Shown: positions 8,010-18,238, counted from the first letter of the stretch. The stretch: DNA of 35,077 nt from Alphaproteobacteria bacterium (GCA_027456965.1 DAIDUA010000073.1:1-35077), one strand, 5' to 3'. Numbers and translations: made by a program. The notes: generated from the sequence alone by a model not told the origin.

Positions 8010-9717
8010 CCTGCGCGTTCGTCCCGGCCGTATCCGCGACAAGAGTTTTGTCGGCCAAGTGATGCGGGCGGCGAAGAAGGCCGGCCATGTCGGCAAGCAT
8101 TTTGGCGGCGGCAGGACCGGCGCCACGCGATCCCAGTTCGGCCGCGGCCGCTGTGCCGCGTTGTTGCTGTCCATGCGTTCCCCCTCCCGCCGCGTCGTGG
8201 TGAAGGCACGCGTGGTCCGCCATCACGGTACCCGTTTCCGTTCGGCACCCCTTACCAGACACTTGACCTATCTCAAGCGCGAGGGCGTCACCCGCGACGG
8301 CAATGATGCCCACATGTTCGATGCGAACTCGGATGCCGTCGACGAGCTGGAATTCGCCGAGCGCTGCCAGGATGACCGGCACCATTTTCGGTTCATCATC
8401 TCCCCGGAAGACGCCGCAAAGATGGACGGTCTGCGCGCCTTCACGCGCGAATTGATGGTCGATGCGGAACGCGATCTGGGAACCAAGCTCGATTGGGTCG
8501 CTGTCGATCACTGGAACACTGACAATCCGCACATCCATATCCTGGTCCGAGGCCGCGCCGATGACGGCAAGGATCTCGTCATCAGCCGCGACTATATCAG
8601 TCGCGGTCTGCGCGCCCGCGCGTCCGAGCGCCTGACACTTGAACTCGGCCTACGCAACGAATTGGACGTTCGATCCGCCCTGGAAAAGGACGTCGAGGCG
8701 GAACGCTGGACGGACCTCGACCGGGCTCTGCGCAACGTCGCCGACGATGGCGGTGGTCTTGCAGACGTTCGGCCAAGCGTGACAGGCGAAGACCCGGAGC
8801 TGCGTCTGCTTCTGCTTGGCCGCGCCGCGAAGCTTGACCATCTTGGCCTTGCTGAACAGATCGCGCCGGGTTGCTGGACCCTGAAGCCCAATTTGGAGCA
8901 GACGCTACGTGAGCTCTCCATCCGCGGCGATATCATCAAGACCATGCACCGCGCGATGAGTGGCACCGGGCGTGAACCAGACGTTTCCGGCTTCGCCTTG
9001 CACGGCGACACAACCGCCGAGCCTGTGCTCGGCCGGCTTGTCAAGCGAGGGCTGCAGGACGAATTGAATGGCTCGGCCTACGCCGTCATCGAGGGTGTCG
9101 ACGGGCGTACCCATCATGTGATGTTCTCCAATCTCGAGATAACGGGCGACGCCAAACCCGGTACCGTTGTCGAAACACGCGCTTATGACGACGCCAAGGG
9201 TCGCAAGCAGGTTGCGCTTGCTGTCCGGTCCGACTTCACAATCGAGGCACAAATAACGGCACGCGGCGCAACCTGGATCGATCGGCAACTTCTCGCGCAA
9301 GAACCTTTCAGTAGTCGGGGTTTTGGCAGAGAAGTCCGCGCGGCGATGGATCGGCGCGCCGATCACCTCATCGCTGAGGGATTAGCCCAACGGCAAGGTC
9401 AGCGGATCGTCTTCGCGCGCGATCTTCTCAGCACGCTGCGACGGCGAGAGCTGGAGGAAGCGGCAGCAAAACTTTCGCTCGACACGGGCCTCGCCCATCG
9501 CCCATCCGCCGAAGGCGAACATGTGGGCGGCATCTATCGTCAGCGCGTGCCACTTTCATCCGGCCGCTTTGCCATGATCGACAATGGACTGGGCTTCCAA
9601 CTCGTGCCCTGGCGACCAACCTTAGAGCAACAACTCGGGCGACAGGTCTCGGGCGTTATGTCTTCTGGCGGCACGGTCGATTGGAGTTTTGGACGGAAAC
9701 GCGGACTGGGTGTCTGA
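7990..9717 (+). CDS. rlxS: Relaxase / mobilization nuclease with DUF3363 (RlxS type)
   Basis: 575 aa; HHFRFIISPEDAAKM..., DNPHIHILVRGRADDGKDLVISRDYISRGLRARASE relaxase motifs; adjacent to traF and lytic transglycosylase. Confidence 0.88.
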   Translation: MKTRDDDLRVRPGRIRDKSFVGQVMRAAKKAGHVGKHFGGGRTGATRSQFGRGRCAALLLSMRSPSRRVVVKARVVRHHGTRFRSAPLTRHLTYLKREGVTRDGNDAHMFDANSDAVDELEFAERCQDDRHHFRFIISPEDAAKMDGLRAFTRELMVDAERDLGTKLDWVAVDHWNTDNPHIHILVRGRADDGKDLVISRDYISRGLRARASERLTLELGLRNELDVRSALEKDVEAERWTDLDRALRNVADDGGGLADVRPSVTGEDPELRLLLLGRAAKLDHLGLAEQIAPGCWTLKPNLEQTLRELSIRGDIIKTMHRAMSGTGREPDVSGFALHGDTTAEPVLGRLVKRGLQDELNGSAYAVIEGVDGRTHHVMFSNLEITGDAKPGTVVETRAYDDAKGRKQVALAVRSDFTIEAQITARGATWIDRQLLAQEPFSSRGFGREVRAAMDRRADHLIAEGLAQRQGQRIVFARDLLSTLRRRELEEAAAKLSLDTGLAHRPSAEGEHVGGIYRQRVPLSSGRFAMIDNGLGFQLVPWRPTLEQQLGRQVSGVMSSGGTVDWSFGRKRGLGV

Positions 9718-9941
9718 TTGTTATCGAAGCGCAGAATTGGATCGATGTTGTAGCGGAAGGGCTGGATATGGTGCCGCCGAGATTGAGCGGCTGCACATCA
9801 TACTATCCTTAAAGCAGTTAGCGGATCGCTCCCTACGGTCTATGGCAAGTCCGCGCCCTTTTGTTACCAGTCGCGATCGCAGCTGCAAATGGCCGCTTTA
9901 GAAAGTGGACACTATGATCCTTCCATCTAATCCGAGCCGCT

Positions 9942-10904
9942 TTAGCGCTCCTTTCGCGGCGCAGCGAGGAACGAAACGATCTCGCGCTGCACGTCCTTGT
10001 AGTCCTCGACCAGGGCATGACCGCCCGTCGGATAGATCACGGCCCGACCATCGGGCACGCCGGCGGCAATGAACTTTGCCCGATCAGCCCCGAACGCGTC
10101 GTCTACCGCGCTGATTGTCAGGACCGGGCATGAAATCTTCCCGAGGTCATAAGGCTCTGGAATCGTGGCGCTCCTTATGTCGAACTCCATTCCCTTCGTC
10201 CGCGGGCTTACCGGCAGAAGGTGTTCCAGAATTTTCTGCACCCGCGCCTTCTCGCTCGACTCGGCCGCGCGAACGACGGCCGGGTCCGTGCCCAGAATCA
10301 CCCTGGTCATCGCGGCAGGCAATATCGGCAAGAGCTTGATCGTCGCCCAAGCGACGAAGTCGGAACCGAACATTGCCCGAACGAAGGCCATGCGGGCACT
10401 GTTCCTTTGCTGCGGCATATAGGGCGCTGGAACGAGAAGCACCAATGCGTGACACCGGTTTGGGTGGCGAATCGCGAACTGCAATGCCGACCACTCGCCG
10501 GCGGAGATGGAGACGACGTCCACCTTTTGGACACGGAGGCGGTCCAGCAGGTCTGCATACGCGTCGGCCTGCTTGGCATTCGTCAGGTTGGCCGGCGATG
10601 CCGATCTCAGATAGCCGAATCGCGACGGAGCGATCAGCCGGTATCCGTAGGGGCCCAAAGGCCCGATCAAATCGAGACTCTGATCGAAGCCGCCGCCGGC
10701 ACCGTGGATCACCAGGACCGGCTCCCCGTGTCCCCGCAATGCATATTCCATGTCCCCGAAAGGCGTGGAGATCGTCTGGCTTCGGCCCACAAGGCACGCG
10801 TGCGCGCGCGACAAGTCGCGCAAGAACAGCACGTAGATCGCAACAGCAGCGATCGACAGGAAGGCGATAAAAATCATCAGGCTTTTACGTATGAGACCAC
10901 TCAC
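9942..10904 (-). CDS. Alpha/beta hydrolase with N-terminal TM segment
   Basis: VLVIHGAGGGFDQSLDL oxyanion loop, SISAG elbow, TGGHALVEDY catalytic His. Confidence 0.85.
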   Translation of the reverse strand: MSGLIRKSLMIFIAFLSIAAVAIYVLFLRDLSRAHACLVGRSQTISTPFGDMEYALRGHGEPVLVIHGAGGGFDQSLDLIGPLGPYGYRLIAPSRFGYLRSASPANLTNAKQADAYADLLDRLRVQKVDVVSISAGEWSALQFAIRHPNRCHALVLLVPAPYMPQQRNSARMAFVRAMFGSDFVAWATIKLLPILPAAMTRVILGTDPAVVRAAESSEKARVQKILEHLLPVSPRTKGMEFDIRSATIPEPYDLGKISCPVLTISAVDDAFGADRAKFIAAGVPDGRAVIYPTGGHALVEDYKDVQREIVSFLAAPRKER

Positions 10905-10918
10905 TGGCCAAGTGGTCT
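10894..10918. promoter_or_regulatory. Operator-like dyad AGACCACT-N9-AGTGGTCT overlapping the hydrolase start codon
   Basis: perfect 8-bp arms read directly. Confidence 0.6.
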
Positions 10919-10936
10919 ATAAGGCGCCGCGCCTCG

Positions 10937-10953
10937 ACATATCATTGATATGT
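10937..10953. promoter_or_regulatory. Operator-like dyad ACATATCA-T-TGATATGT
   Basis: perfect 8-bp arms, 1-nt centre, intergenic. Confidence 0.5.
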
Positions 10954-11087
10954 GTCAACGGGAGGACTTCATGCCCGTCGCCGCCGGCCAAAATGCATGC
11001 CGCCAAAATGCCGATGTTTCACGCGGAAGCGCTCCAAACCACGAATAGGGCCGCAAACGCGCGCAGGGACAAGTCTTCGCGCGAGGC

Positions 11088-11093
11088 TATAAT
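11088..11093 (+). promoter_or_regulatory. TATAAT -10-like element upstream of adhesin gene
   Basis: exact consensus hexamer 100 bp upstream of ATG 11194; no good -35. Confidence 0.35.
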
Positions 11094-11193
11094 CAATATC
11101 TCAAAACAACATCAGAGGCTGTTGCATACGAGCAAATGGCGCTCCTTTTTATCGTCTCCACTGGTGGCCCGTGAGGCAATGAGGAGACCAAAG

Positions 11194-14100
11194 ATGAGCA
11201 ACATTCGAAAGCGGACCAAGATCACATATCTGCTTCGTAGATTGCTGAAGCTTGGCGCGAGCAGACCGTTGCTACATCCAGGGTCGCGTACAAATGACAA
11301 CGTCTTCGCGCAAGTCGCGATCGCAGACAACCCGAAACGAAGTAACCGCAGAGCCGCGCTTCTGAGGTCGCTGACTGTTTCGGTCGCGTTCTTGATCCTT
11401 GTGCGGCCCGGGGCCGCCGACGCTCAAGCGGACGGAGGCGAGGGAGGGCCTGGCGACCCCCTTATTTGGATCGACGCGAATGCGACCGATCTCGGTGCCA
11501 AGGCGGACGCACCTGAGTCGATCGCGATCGGTGCTCAATCCGATGTCATCTATACCGGCACCAATTCCATTGCACTGGGCTATAATACCAATGTCTCGGC
11601 AGCAAACTCTGTCGCGATTGGGGCGAATGCCACCGCCACTCGCGGCGCACAGACCTACACCGATCCGTTTTCCGGGGTTACCGTCAGCTCGGCCGGAGAG
11701 GTCTCCTTTGGAAGTCTCGGCGCAGAACGCCAGCTCACCAACGTGGCGCCAGGATCAGCTGCAACCGACGCTGCTACCGTCGGTCAACTTGAAAGCGCTG
11801 TCGGCGGCATCCTTTCGCAGGCGAATACCTATGCCGACAACGCGACCTCGGGGATATTGGGTTCTGCGGAGTCCTACGCCAACGGTATCGGGTCCTCAGC
11901 TCTGACATCGGCAACCAACTACGCAAACAGCGTAGGTTCTTCGACTCTGAGTTCGGCAAATAGCTATACGAACTCGTCGAGCGCAGCGGCCCTGAGCGCC
12001 GCTCGCACCTATGCCGATGGCGTGGGTTCCTCGACGCTCACTTCGGCGAACAACTATGCCGACACATCGAGCGCAGCGGCGTTAACCGCTGCGAAAACCT
12101 ACGCCGTCGGCATCGGCTCTTCAACCCTGACTTCAGCCAATAATTTTGCGACAAGTTACGCCAATGGCGTCGGATACTCAACACTGACCTCGGCCAACAA
12201 CTATACTGACGCATCGAGCGCATCGGCGTTGGGTGTGGCAAAAACCTACGCCGATGGCGTCAGTTCCTCGACTCTGACTTCAGCCACCAACTTTGCGACC
12301 ACTTACGCCAATCACGTTGGCACTTCGACACTCACCGCGGCCAATAACTATACCGACGCGTCGAGCGCATCGACGTTGGGTGCGGAAAAAACCTACGCCA
12401 ATGGCGTCGGCGCTTCGACGCTCACCGCGGCAAACAATTATACGGACACATCGACCGCAGCGGTGTTAGCCACAGCGAAGACCTACGCGGATGGTGTCGG
12501 CTCATCGACGCTAACGTCAGCCAACAACTTCGCGACGTCCTCTGCCAACAGCGTCGGGGCCGCGACGCTCACGTCCGCAAACAATTATACGGACGTATCG
12601 AGCGCAGCCACGCTGGGCGCTGTCAAAACCTACGCGGATGGCATCGGCGCGGCGACTCTGACCTCGGCGAATAGTTTTACAACCACCTATGCCAATGGCG
12701 TTGGCGTTTCGACGCTAACGTCAGCCAACAACTATACCGACGCCGCAAGCGCATCGACATTGGCTGCAGCGAACACATACGCGGACGGTGTCGGAGCGTC
12801 GACTCTGACTGCGGCAAACAATTTTGCGACCAGCTATGCCAATGGCGTGGGTTCTTCAACGCTGACCGCGGCGAACAATTATACCGGCGCATCGAATGCC
12901 TCGACATTGGGCACGGCTGAAGGCTATGCGGACGGCGTCGGCTCATCGACATTGGCTGCAGCGAACACATATGCGGACGGTGTCGGGGCGGCGACCCTGA
13001 CCGCGGCAAATAATTTTGCAATGACCTATGCCGATGGCGTTGGGGCTTCGACGCTCACCTCCGCGAACAATTATACTGAAACATCGAACGCGGCGACGCT
13101 GGCCGCTGCCAAGACCTATGCGGACAGCGTTGGCGCATCGACATTGGCTGCGACGAACACCTACGCGGACGGCGTCGGGGCGTCAACCCTGACGGCGGCA
13201 ACCAATTTTGCAACGACCTACGCCGATGGCGTTGGAGCTTCGACACTCACCTCCGCGAACAACTACACCGACGCCTCGAGTACTGCGACGCTTGCTTCGG
13301 CCAACGGCTATGCCGACGCGTCGAGCGCTTCCACCCTGGTCGCCGCCAAGACCTACGCCGATGGGGTGAGTGCGACGACGCTCTATTCAGCGAACGTCTA
13401 TACAGATGCCATGGGCGCCACCACCCTCAGTTCCGCGGAGTTCTATACCGATACGAAGACAACCTATTTTGCCGCCAACTCAACCCTTGCGCCTGCCCAA
13501 GCCTCAAGCCTGGAGGCTATCGCGGTGGGTGGTGGTTCGATCGCATTGGCGCCCAATGCCGTCGCGGTTGGCTCCAACGCACAGGCCACCGGTGCCAGTG
13601 CTATCGCGATCGGCGTGAACGCGCTGGCAACGGATTATTCTGTCGCAGTCGGCAATACCGCCCTGGCCGGAAGCGGCGGAACGGCGCTCGGGGATTTTGC
13701 CACGGCTACGGGCAGCGGCTCCTTCGCTGGCGGCTACGGCGCGACTGTCCTTGTGACGGGCGGCGTCGCGCTCGGCCAGAACTCAAGCGTGACGCAGGTC
13801 AATTCTGTGGCCATCGGCGCAGATTCCACAGCCGGTCGCGGCGCACAGACCAATTACATCGACGCGATTTCGGGTGCCATGGCGAGTTCCGCTGGGGAAG
13901 TATCGGTCGGAAGCATCGGCGCGGAACGGCAGATCACCAATGTCGCAGCCGGCTCATCCCCCACCGATGCGGCCAATGTCGGCCAGGTACAGAGCGCCGA
14001 AGTACAAGCCGTGAACCTTTCCGAAAGCTACACCAACGCAACGGCAGGATCGCTCGTCTCCATGCTGAACAGTTACGGCTACAACACCTCTCCATCGAAC

Positions 14101-14673
14101 GGATCCAATTCCGTGGCGGTTGGTTCGGGGGCTGCCGCGACCGGTAACGATTCTGCGGCTCTGGGCAGCAACAGTTCTGCAACGGCTGACAATTCGGTGG
14201 CCATCGGTGCGGGCTCGACAGCGACACGCGGCTCGCAGACAAACTATAAAGACCCCATATCTGGAAAGACCACGAGCTCGGTTGGAGAAGTGTCCGTCGG
14301 CAGTGACGGAGCCGATCGGCAGATCACCAATGTCGCCCCCGGCACAGCGCCAACGGACGCGGCCAATGTCGGGCAGGTCCAGGCAGCGATCAGCCAGGCC
14401 GAAGGCTATACGGACACGCTGTTCGGCAAGGCATCGAGACAAACTTGGAGTGTCGCGGCGGCAGCGGCAGCGCTGGCCAATCTCCCCCAGGCGCCCAATC
14501 CCGGACAATCCATGATCGGCATGTCTTTCGGCTCATCGAGAGGCGAAGTCGGCTTCGCGGCCGGAGCCTCTTATTACACGCCCGACAACGGCATGATCAT
14601 TAAAGCCTCGGCCAGCTACAGCGCCGAGAGCGGCATGAGCGGCGGTATGGGCGTCGGCTTCATTCTAAACTAA
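11194..14673 (+). CDS. YadA-like trimeric autotransporter adhesin
   Basis: 1159 aa; GAGGAG RBS; signal peptide-like LLRSLTVSVAFLILVRPGAADAQA; head motifs NSVAIGA; three necks (RQxTNVAxGxxxTDAAxVGQ); C-terminal YadA anchor. Confidence 0.9.
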   Translation: MSNIRKRTKITYLLRRLLKLGASRPLLHPGSRTNDNVFAQVAIADNPKRSNRRAALLRSLTVSVAFLILVRPGAADAQADGGEGGPGDPLIWIDANATDLGAKADAPESIAIGAQSDVIYTGTNSIALGYNTNVSAANSVAIGANATATRGAQTYTDPFSGVTVSSAGEVSFGSLGAERQLTNVAPGSAATDAATVGQLESAVGGILSQANTYADNATSGILGSAESYANGIGSSALTSATNYANSVGSSTLSSANSYTNSSSAAALSAARTYADGVGSSTLTSANNYADTSSAAALTAAKTYAVGIGSSTLTSANNFATSYANGVGYSTLTSANNYTDASSASALGVAKTYADGVSSSTLTSATNFATTYANHVGTSTLTAANNYTDASSASTLGAEKTYANGVGASTLTAANNYTDTSTAAVLATAKTYADGVGSSTLTSANNFATSSANSVGAATLTSANNYTDVSSAATLGAVKTYADGIGAATLTSANSFTTTYANGVGVSTLTSANNYTDAASASTLAAANTYADGVGASTLTAANNFATSYANGVGSSTLTAANNYTGASNASTLGTAEGYADGVGSSTLAAANTYADGVGAATLTAANNFAMTYADGVGASTLTSANNYTETSNAATLAAAKTYADSVGASTLAATNTYADGVGASTLTAATNFATTYADGVGASTLTSANNYTDASSTATLASANGYADASSASTLVAAKTYADGVSATTLYSANVYTDAMGATTLSSAEFYTDTKTTYFAANSTLAPAQASSLEAIAVGGGSIALAPNAVAVGSNAQATGASAIAIGVNALATDYSVAVGNTALAGSGGTALGDFATATGSGSFAGGYGATVLVTGGVALGQNSSVTQVNSVAIGADSTAGRGAQTNYIDAISGAMASSAGEVSVGSIGAERQITNVAAGSSPTDAANVGQVQSAEVQAVNLSESYTNATAGSLVSMLNSYGYNTSPSNGSNSVAVGSGAAATGNDSAALGSNSSATADNSVAIGAGSTATRGSQTNYKDPISGKTTSSVGEVSVGSDGADRQITNVAPGTAPTDAANVGQVQAAISQAEGYTDTLFGKASRQTWSVAAAAAALANLPQAPNPGQSMIGMSFGSSRGEVGFAAGASYYTPDNGMIIKASASYSAESGMSGGMGVGFILN
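11830..13443 (+). repeat. Tandem coding repeat: 34 contiguous units (27 of 15 aa, 7 of 19 aa) in adhesin stalk
   Basis: units such as YADGVGASTLTSANN / FATTYADGVGASTLTSANN counted by hand; 538 aa x 3 = 1614 bp matches the coordinates. Confidence 0.9.
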
Positions 14674-14696
14674 TTCCACGTGGAGGCACCTTCGCC

Positions 14697-16679
14697 ATGT
14701 CCGCGACCAAGATCCTCTGGGGTCAAGTACTCCTCGTCAGCATCACCGTGCTCGCCTTCCTCTGGGCCGCGACGGAGTGGACTGCGTGGCGTCTCGGCTT
14801 CCAGCCGCAGCTCGGCCATCCCTGGTTCGAGGTTTTAGGCTGGCCGTTCTATCAGCCGCCTGCGTTCTTTTGGTGGTGGTTTGCGTATGACGCCTATGCG
14901 CGCGGCATTTTCATCGAAGGCGCTTACATCGCCACATCTGGTGGCATTGCCGCGATTGTGGTTGCGATCATGATGTCGGTGTGGCGGGCGCGGGAGACCA
15001 AACGGGTCACCACCTACGGCTCGGCGCGCTGGGCTGAAACACGTGAAATCCGTCGCGCCGACTTGCTGGCTTGCAACGGCGTGCTGCTCGGCCGCTGGCA
15101 GAACAAATATCTCCGCCATGATGGTCCCGAGCATGTGCTGTGTTTTGCACCGACCCGCAGCGGCAAAGGCGTCGGTTTGGTGGTGCCAACGCTCCTGACC
15201 TGGCAGGACTCGGCCATCGTCCACGACATCAAAGGTGAGAACTGGACATTGACCGCCGGTTGGCGGGCCCGCTTCGGGCGCGTCTTGCTGTTCGATCCGA
15301 CCAACATTCTCAGCAGCGCCTACAATCCACTGTTGGAGGTTCGCCGTGGCGACTGGGAAGTCCGTGACGTCCAGAATATCGCCGATGTGCTAGTCGATCC
15401 GGAAGGCGCACTGGAGCGCCGCAATCATTGGGAGAAGACCAGCCATTCGCTCCTGGTCGGCACCATCCTGCATGTCCTTTACGTGGAACCCGACAAGACG
15501 CTCGCCGGCGTCGCAAATTTCCTCTCCGATCCCAGGCGCCCGATTGAGTCCACCCTCCGGGCGATGATGACCACGCCCCATCTGGGAAAGAGTGGCGTGC
15601 ATCCCGTCGTCGCCAGCACGGCGCGCGAGCTTCTTAACAAGAGCGACAACGAACGCTCCGGCGTGCTCTCCACCGCCATGTCGTTTCTCGGCCTCTATCG
15701 CGATCCCGTGGTCGCCAAAGTGACAAGCCGCTGCACCTGGCGTATCCGCGACCTCGTCGAAGGCGAGCGTCCCGCCACACTCTACTTGGTAGTTCCGCCG
15801 TCGGACATCAGCCGCACCAAGCCCCTGGTCCGATTGATCCTCAATCAGATTGGGCGACGCCTGACAGAGGAGCTGAATTCGAAAAACCGACGCCATCGCC
15901 TCCTGTTGATGCTGGATGAGTTTCCGGCATTGGGCCGGCTCGATTTCTTCGAGAGTGCCTTGGCGTTCATGGCGGGCTATGGACTGAAAGCATTCCTCAT
16001 CGCCCAATCGCTCAATCAGATCGAGAAGGCTTACGGCCAGAACAATTCAATCCTCGACAATTGCCGTGTGCGGGTGAGCTTCGCCACCAACGATGAACGC
16101 ACCGCCAAACGCGTCTCCGACGCACTCGGCACTGCCACAGAATTGCGCGCGATGAAGAACTATGCCGGCAGCCGGTTGAGCCCCTGGCTTGGACATCTAA
16201 TGGTGTCCCGCCAGGAAACCTCGCGGGCGCTCCTCACACCCGGCGAGGTGATGCAGCTCCCACCGGACGATGAGCTTGTGCTCGTCTCAGGTTGTCCTCC
16301 AATCCGCGCCAGGAAGGCGCGCTATTACGAAGACCGGCAATTGCAGGCGCGCATCCTGCCCCCTCCCAAGTTGATCCACGCCATCAAGGTCGGCCCGCCG
16401 TTAGAGACGCCGCGGACACAAGGCAAAGAATGGTCGGATACCGTCGTGCCACCGCCATCGGCACCGTCGGACGATCCCGCGAATGCCGGCATCCGCCGCG
16501 AACCCGAACTCCCCAAGCAGGAAGAGATTGCGCTCGAGCCGCACAAGTCTGCCCAGGAATTCGAGCCAGCCGATGACAAACCGGACGATGACGCCCAGCG
16601 CCTTCGCGCCTTGCGACACCAGGCCCGCGTTACCGCGCGGCAGGCTTCCCTCGATCCCGACGACGATTTGGGACTGTAA
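14697..16679 (+). CDS. traG: Type IV coupling protein TraG/VirD4
   Basis: 660 aa; HVLCFAPTRSGKGVGLVVPTLL Walker A; LLLMLDEFPALGRLDFFESALAFMAGYGLKAFLIAQSLNQIEKAYG. Confidence 0.95.
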   Translation: MSATKILWGQVLLVSITVLAFLWAATEWTAWRLGFQPQLGHPWFEVLGWPFYQPPAFFWWWFAYDAYARGIFIEGAYIATSGGIAAIVVAIMMSVWRARETKRVTTYGSARWAETREIRRADLLACNGVLLGRWQNKYLRHDGPEHVLCFAPTRSGKGVGLVVPTLLTWQDSAIVHDIKGENWTLTAGWRARFGRVLLFDPTNILSSAYNPLLEVRRGDWEVRDVQNIADVLVDPEGALERRNHWEKTSHSLLVGTILHVLYVEPDKTLAGVANFLSDPRRPIESTLRAMMTTPHLGKSGVHPVVASTARELLNKSDNERSGVLSTAMSFLGLYRDPVVAKVTSRCTWRIRDLVEGERPATLYLVVPPSDISRTKPLVRLILNQIGRRLTEELNSKNRRHRLLLMLDEFPALGRLDFFESALAFMAGYGLKAFLIAQSLNQIEKAYGQNNSILDNCRVRVSFATNDERTAKRVSDALGTATELRAMKNYAGSRLSPWLGHLMVSRQETSRALLTPGEVMQLPPDDELVLVSGCPPIRARKARYYEDRQLQARILPPPKLIHAIKVGPPLETPRTQGKEWSDTVVPPPSAPSDDPANAGIRREPELPKQEEIALEPHKSAQEFEPADDKPDDDAQRLRALRHQARVTARQASLDPDDDLGL

Positions 16680-16685
16680 GCAGCC

Positions 16686-17126
16686 ATGCGTACCAAGCAC
16701 ACCTTCCGCCTGCCGCCAGATCTTGCCGGCAAACTCGCCGACTATGCAGCTCGCAAACGCGTGCCCCAGGCGCTGGTGGTGGAAACTGCGCTCGCCTCGC
16801 ACCTTTCGCCCGATGGCGCGGATCGTTTGGAAGCTGCGCTGGCCCGCCGGCTAGATCGCATGACGCGGCAAATCGAGCGCCTAGAACGGCATGTCACCAT
16901 CTCGAACGAGGCGCTCGCCCTGTTTGTGCGCTTTTGGCTGACCAGCACGCCGCCTTTGCCGGACACGGCACAACACGCGGCGCAGGCGAAAGGCCGAGAG
17001 CGTTACGACGGCTTCGTCGAAGCGCTGGGCCGTCGTCTTGCGCGCGGCAAGACCCTCGCCGAAGAGATCACAGCTGATATCGGCGACGCCACGTCGACCA
17101 ACGCTCCACAGACCCGGCCGTCGTAA
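16686..17126 (+). CDS. CopG-like ribbon-helix-helix protein
   Basis: MRTKHTFRLPPDLAGKLADYAARKRVPQALVVETAL; position between traG and trbB. Confidence 0.8.
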   Translation: MRTKHTFRLPPDLAGKLADYAARKRVPQALVVETALASHLSPDGADRLEAALARRLDRMTRQIERLERHVTISNEALALFVRFWLTSTPPLPDTAQHAAQAKGRERYDGFVEALGRRLARGKTLAEEITADIGDATSTNAPQTRPS

Positions 17127-17243
17127 AAGCCAATCGCGCCGAACGCCTGTCTTTGTACGCCACTCTACGACGCTCGCATCTGAGCTGTTGCGCGCACGAT
17201 TTATCGCCCTTCTTAGTCACCCTCGCTGATCTATCGCTTCAAT

Positions 17244-17260
17244 GACAATGAAGCATTGTC
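17244..17260. promoter_or_regulatory. Dyad GACAATG-AAG-CATTGTC immediately upstream of trbB
   Basis: perfect 7-bp arms ending 12 nt before ATG 17273. Confidence 0.5.
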
Positions 17261-17272
17261 GAGGGCTCGCAC

Positions 17273-18238
17273 ATGACCAATGTTTCCGTTCGATCCGAAG
17301 CCTTCGCCCGTGGCGCGCGCATGTTACGCACGGCGCTCGGTGCTTCCATCGCCGGGTACCTCGAAGACCCCGGCATCGTCGAGGTGATGCTCAATCCCGA
17401 TGGAAGGCTTTGGATCGATCGGTTGTCGGGCGGGCTTGAGGACACCGGGTGCCGTGTTGCGCCCGCCGACGCCGAACGGATTGTGCGCCTGGTCGCGCAC
17501 CATGTGGGTGTCGAGGTTCATGCGGGCCGCCCACGCATTTCTGCCGAATTGCCGCAAAGCGGCGAGAGGTTCGAGGGGCTCATGCCACCCGTCGTGGCCG
17601 CGCCCTGTTTCGCCATTCGGCGCCCTGCTGTCGCGGTCTTCACGCTCGGCGACTATGTCGAGGCCGGCATCATGTCAGGTGTGCAGGCCGAGCTGCTACG
17701 GGTGGCGGTCCGGGAACGGAAGAATATCCTCGTTGCCGGCGGCACCTCCACCGGCAAGACCACGCTCGTCAACGCGCTGCTCGCCGAGGTCGCCAAGACC
17801 GGCGACCGTGTGGTGCTGATCGAGGATACGCGCGAATTGCAATGCGCGGCGCCCAATCTCGTCGCGCTGCGCACCAAGGACGGCGCGGCCTCGCTCTCAG
17901 ATCTCGTGCGCTCGTCGCTGCGGCTGCGCCCCGACCGCATTCCCATCGGCGAGGTGCGCGGTGCCGAGGCTCTCGATTTGTTGAAGGCTTGGGGCACAGG
18001 CCATCCCGGCGGCATCGGCACCTTGCATGCCGGGTCCGCGATTGGCGCGCTGCGCCGGTTGGAGCAACTCATCCAGGAAGCCGTCATCACCGTCCCACGT
18101 GCGCTGATCGCGGAGACCATCGACCTCATCGCAGTGCTCGCCGGCCGCGGTGCTGGGCGAAGGCTGGCCGAGCTTGCCACCGTGAATGGCCTCGGTCCTG
18201 CCGGCGACTACGTCCTCACCCAAACCGGAGAATCTTGA
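17273..18238 (+). CDS. trbB: P-type conjugative transfer ATPase TrbB
   Basis: [24 protein letters not shown] Walker [26 protein letters not shown]. Confidence 0.95.
   Translation: MTNVSVRSEAFARGARMLRTALGASIAGYLEDPGIVEVMLNPDGRLWIDRLSGGLEDTGCRVAPADAERIVRLVAHHVGVEVHAGRPRISAELPQSGERFEGLMPPVVAAPCFAIRRPAVAVFTLGDYVEAGIMSGVQAELLRVAVRERKNILVAGGTSTGKTTLVNALLAEVAKTGDRVVLIEDTRELQCAAPNLVALRTKDGAASLSDLVRSSLRLRPDRIPIGEVRGAEALDLLKAWGTGHPGGIGTLHAGSAIGALRRLEQLIQEAVITVPRALIAETIDLIAVLAGRGAGRRLAELATVNGLGPAGDYVLTQTGES

Noticed and set aside
9718-9941. Transposase remnant or insertion scar after the relaxase
   Set aside because: No recognisable transposase motif, terminal inverted repeats or target duplication could be identified by eye.
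11830-13443. Possible CRISPR-like array
   Set aside because: Repeats are degenerate, contiguous, in-frame coding units with no unique spacers; they encode an adhesin stalk.
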